Shown one piece after another: positions 5,465 to 5,500 of a stretch of 5,500 nucleotides of DNA (positions are counted from its first letter, which is position 1; each line of letters opens with the position of its first letter). The position numbers were made by a program, and so were the translations under genes. Where the stretch lies: positions 1 through 5,500 of the forward strand of contig CAZHMQ010000124.1 of NCBI GenBank assembly GCA_964533645.1, written 5' to 3'. A model generated the notes under the pieces. That model made no database searches and was not told where the DNA came from. It saw nothing but the letters and a program-made list of their open reading frames with translations. This DNA comes from JABDBK01 sp964533645 (lineage in GTDB: Bacteria; Pseudomonadota; Gammaproteobacteria; DSM-16500).

Positions 5465-5500
5465 TTCGCTAGGCTGAGACCAAAATCCTTGATTTTTGAG

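Overview
The window is AT-rich, gene-dense bacterial DNA. The gene families point to a gammaproteobacterium: an MltD-type lytic transglycosylase, a SlyB-like lipoprotein, a DgcZ-like CZB-GGDEF protein and a small membrane protein ending in PNPKTW. The base composition and the style of several proteins recall Legionellales-type bacteria (Legionella, Coxiella, Aquicella and relatives). That placement is an inference from memory; no rRNA or marker gene is present to settle it.

Left part, plus strand. The window opens inside a membrane-bound lytic transglycosylase (mltD, 1-734) that ends without the C-terminal LysM repeats of E. coli MltD. Next is a 363-residue fusion (825-1916) of a membrane fatty-acid-hydroxylase/sterol-desaturase domain, with a complete set of eight histidines, to a short-chain dehydrogenase domain. 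A good sigma70-like promoter (1920-1947) then precedes a 129-residue lipoprotein (1986-2375). Its two ends match SlyB, but the glycine-zipper core is missing. After a 169-base intergenic stretch with a second promoter candidate come a 52-residue two-helix membrane protein (2545-2703) and an unrecognised charged 60-residue protein (2745-2927).

Right part, minus strand. Reading inward from the right edge are an intact tyrosine recombinase (5416-4175) and, 19 bases later, a 270-residue protein (4155-3343). The latter combines an N-terminal zinc-binding CZB-like domain with a GGDEF domain whose active site is degraded (DHETF) but whose RxxD inhibitory site is exactly in place. A 119-residue multi-pass membrane protein (3283-2924) follows. 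It converges on the 60-residue gene, and both genes end in one TTAA palindrome.

How the parts may work together. The left genes are mostly cell-envelope functions: peptidoglycan cleavage, lipid modification, lipoprotein and small membrane proteins. The recombinase suggests that the right edge lies near the end of an integrated element. The recombinase/CZB-GGDEF pair looks like one transcription unit and is the most unusual part of the window: a possible zinc-tuned c-di-GMP receptor carried with an integrase. No RNA gene, CRISPR array or convincing intrinsic terminator was seen, and no gene-free stretch exceeds about 170 bases.
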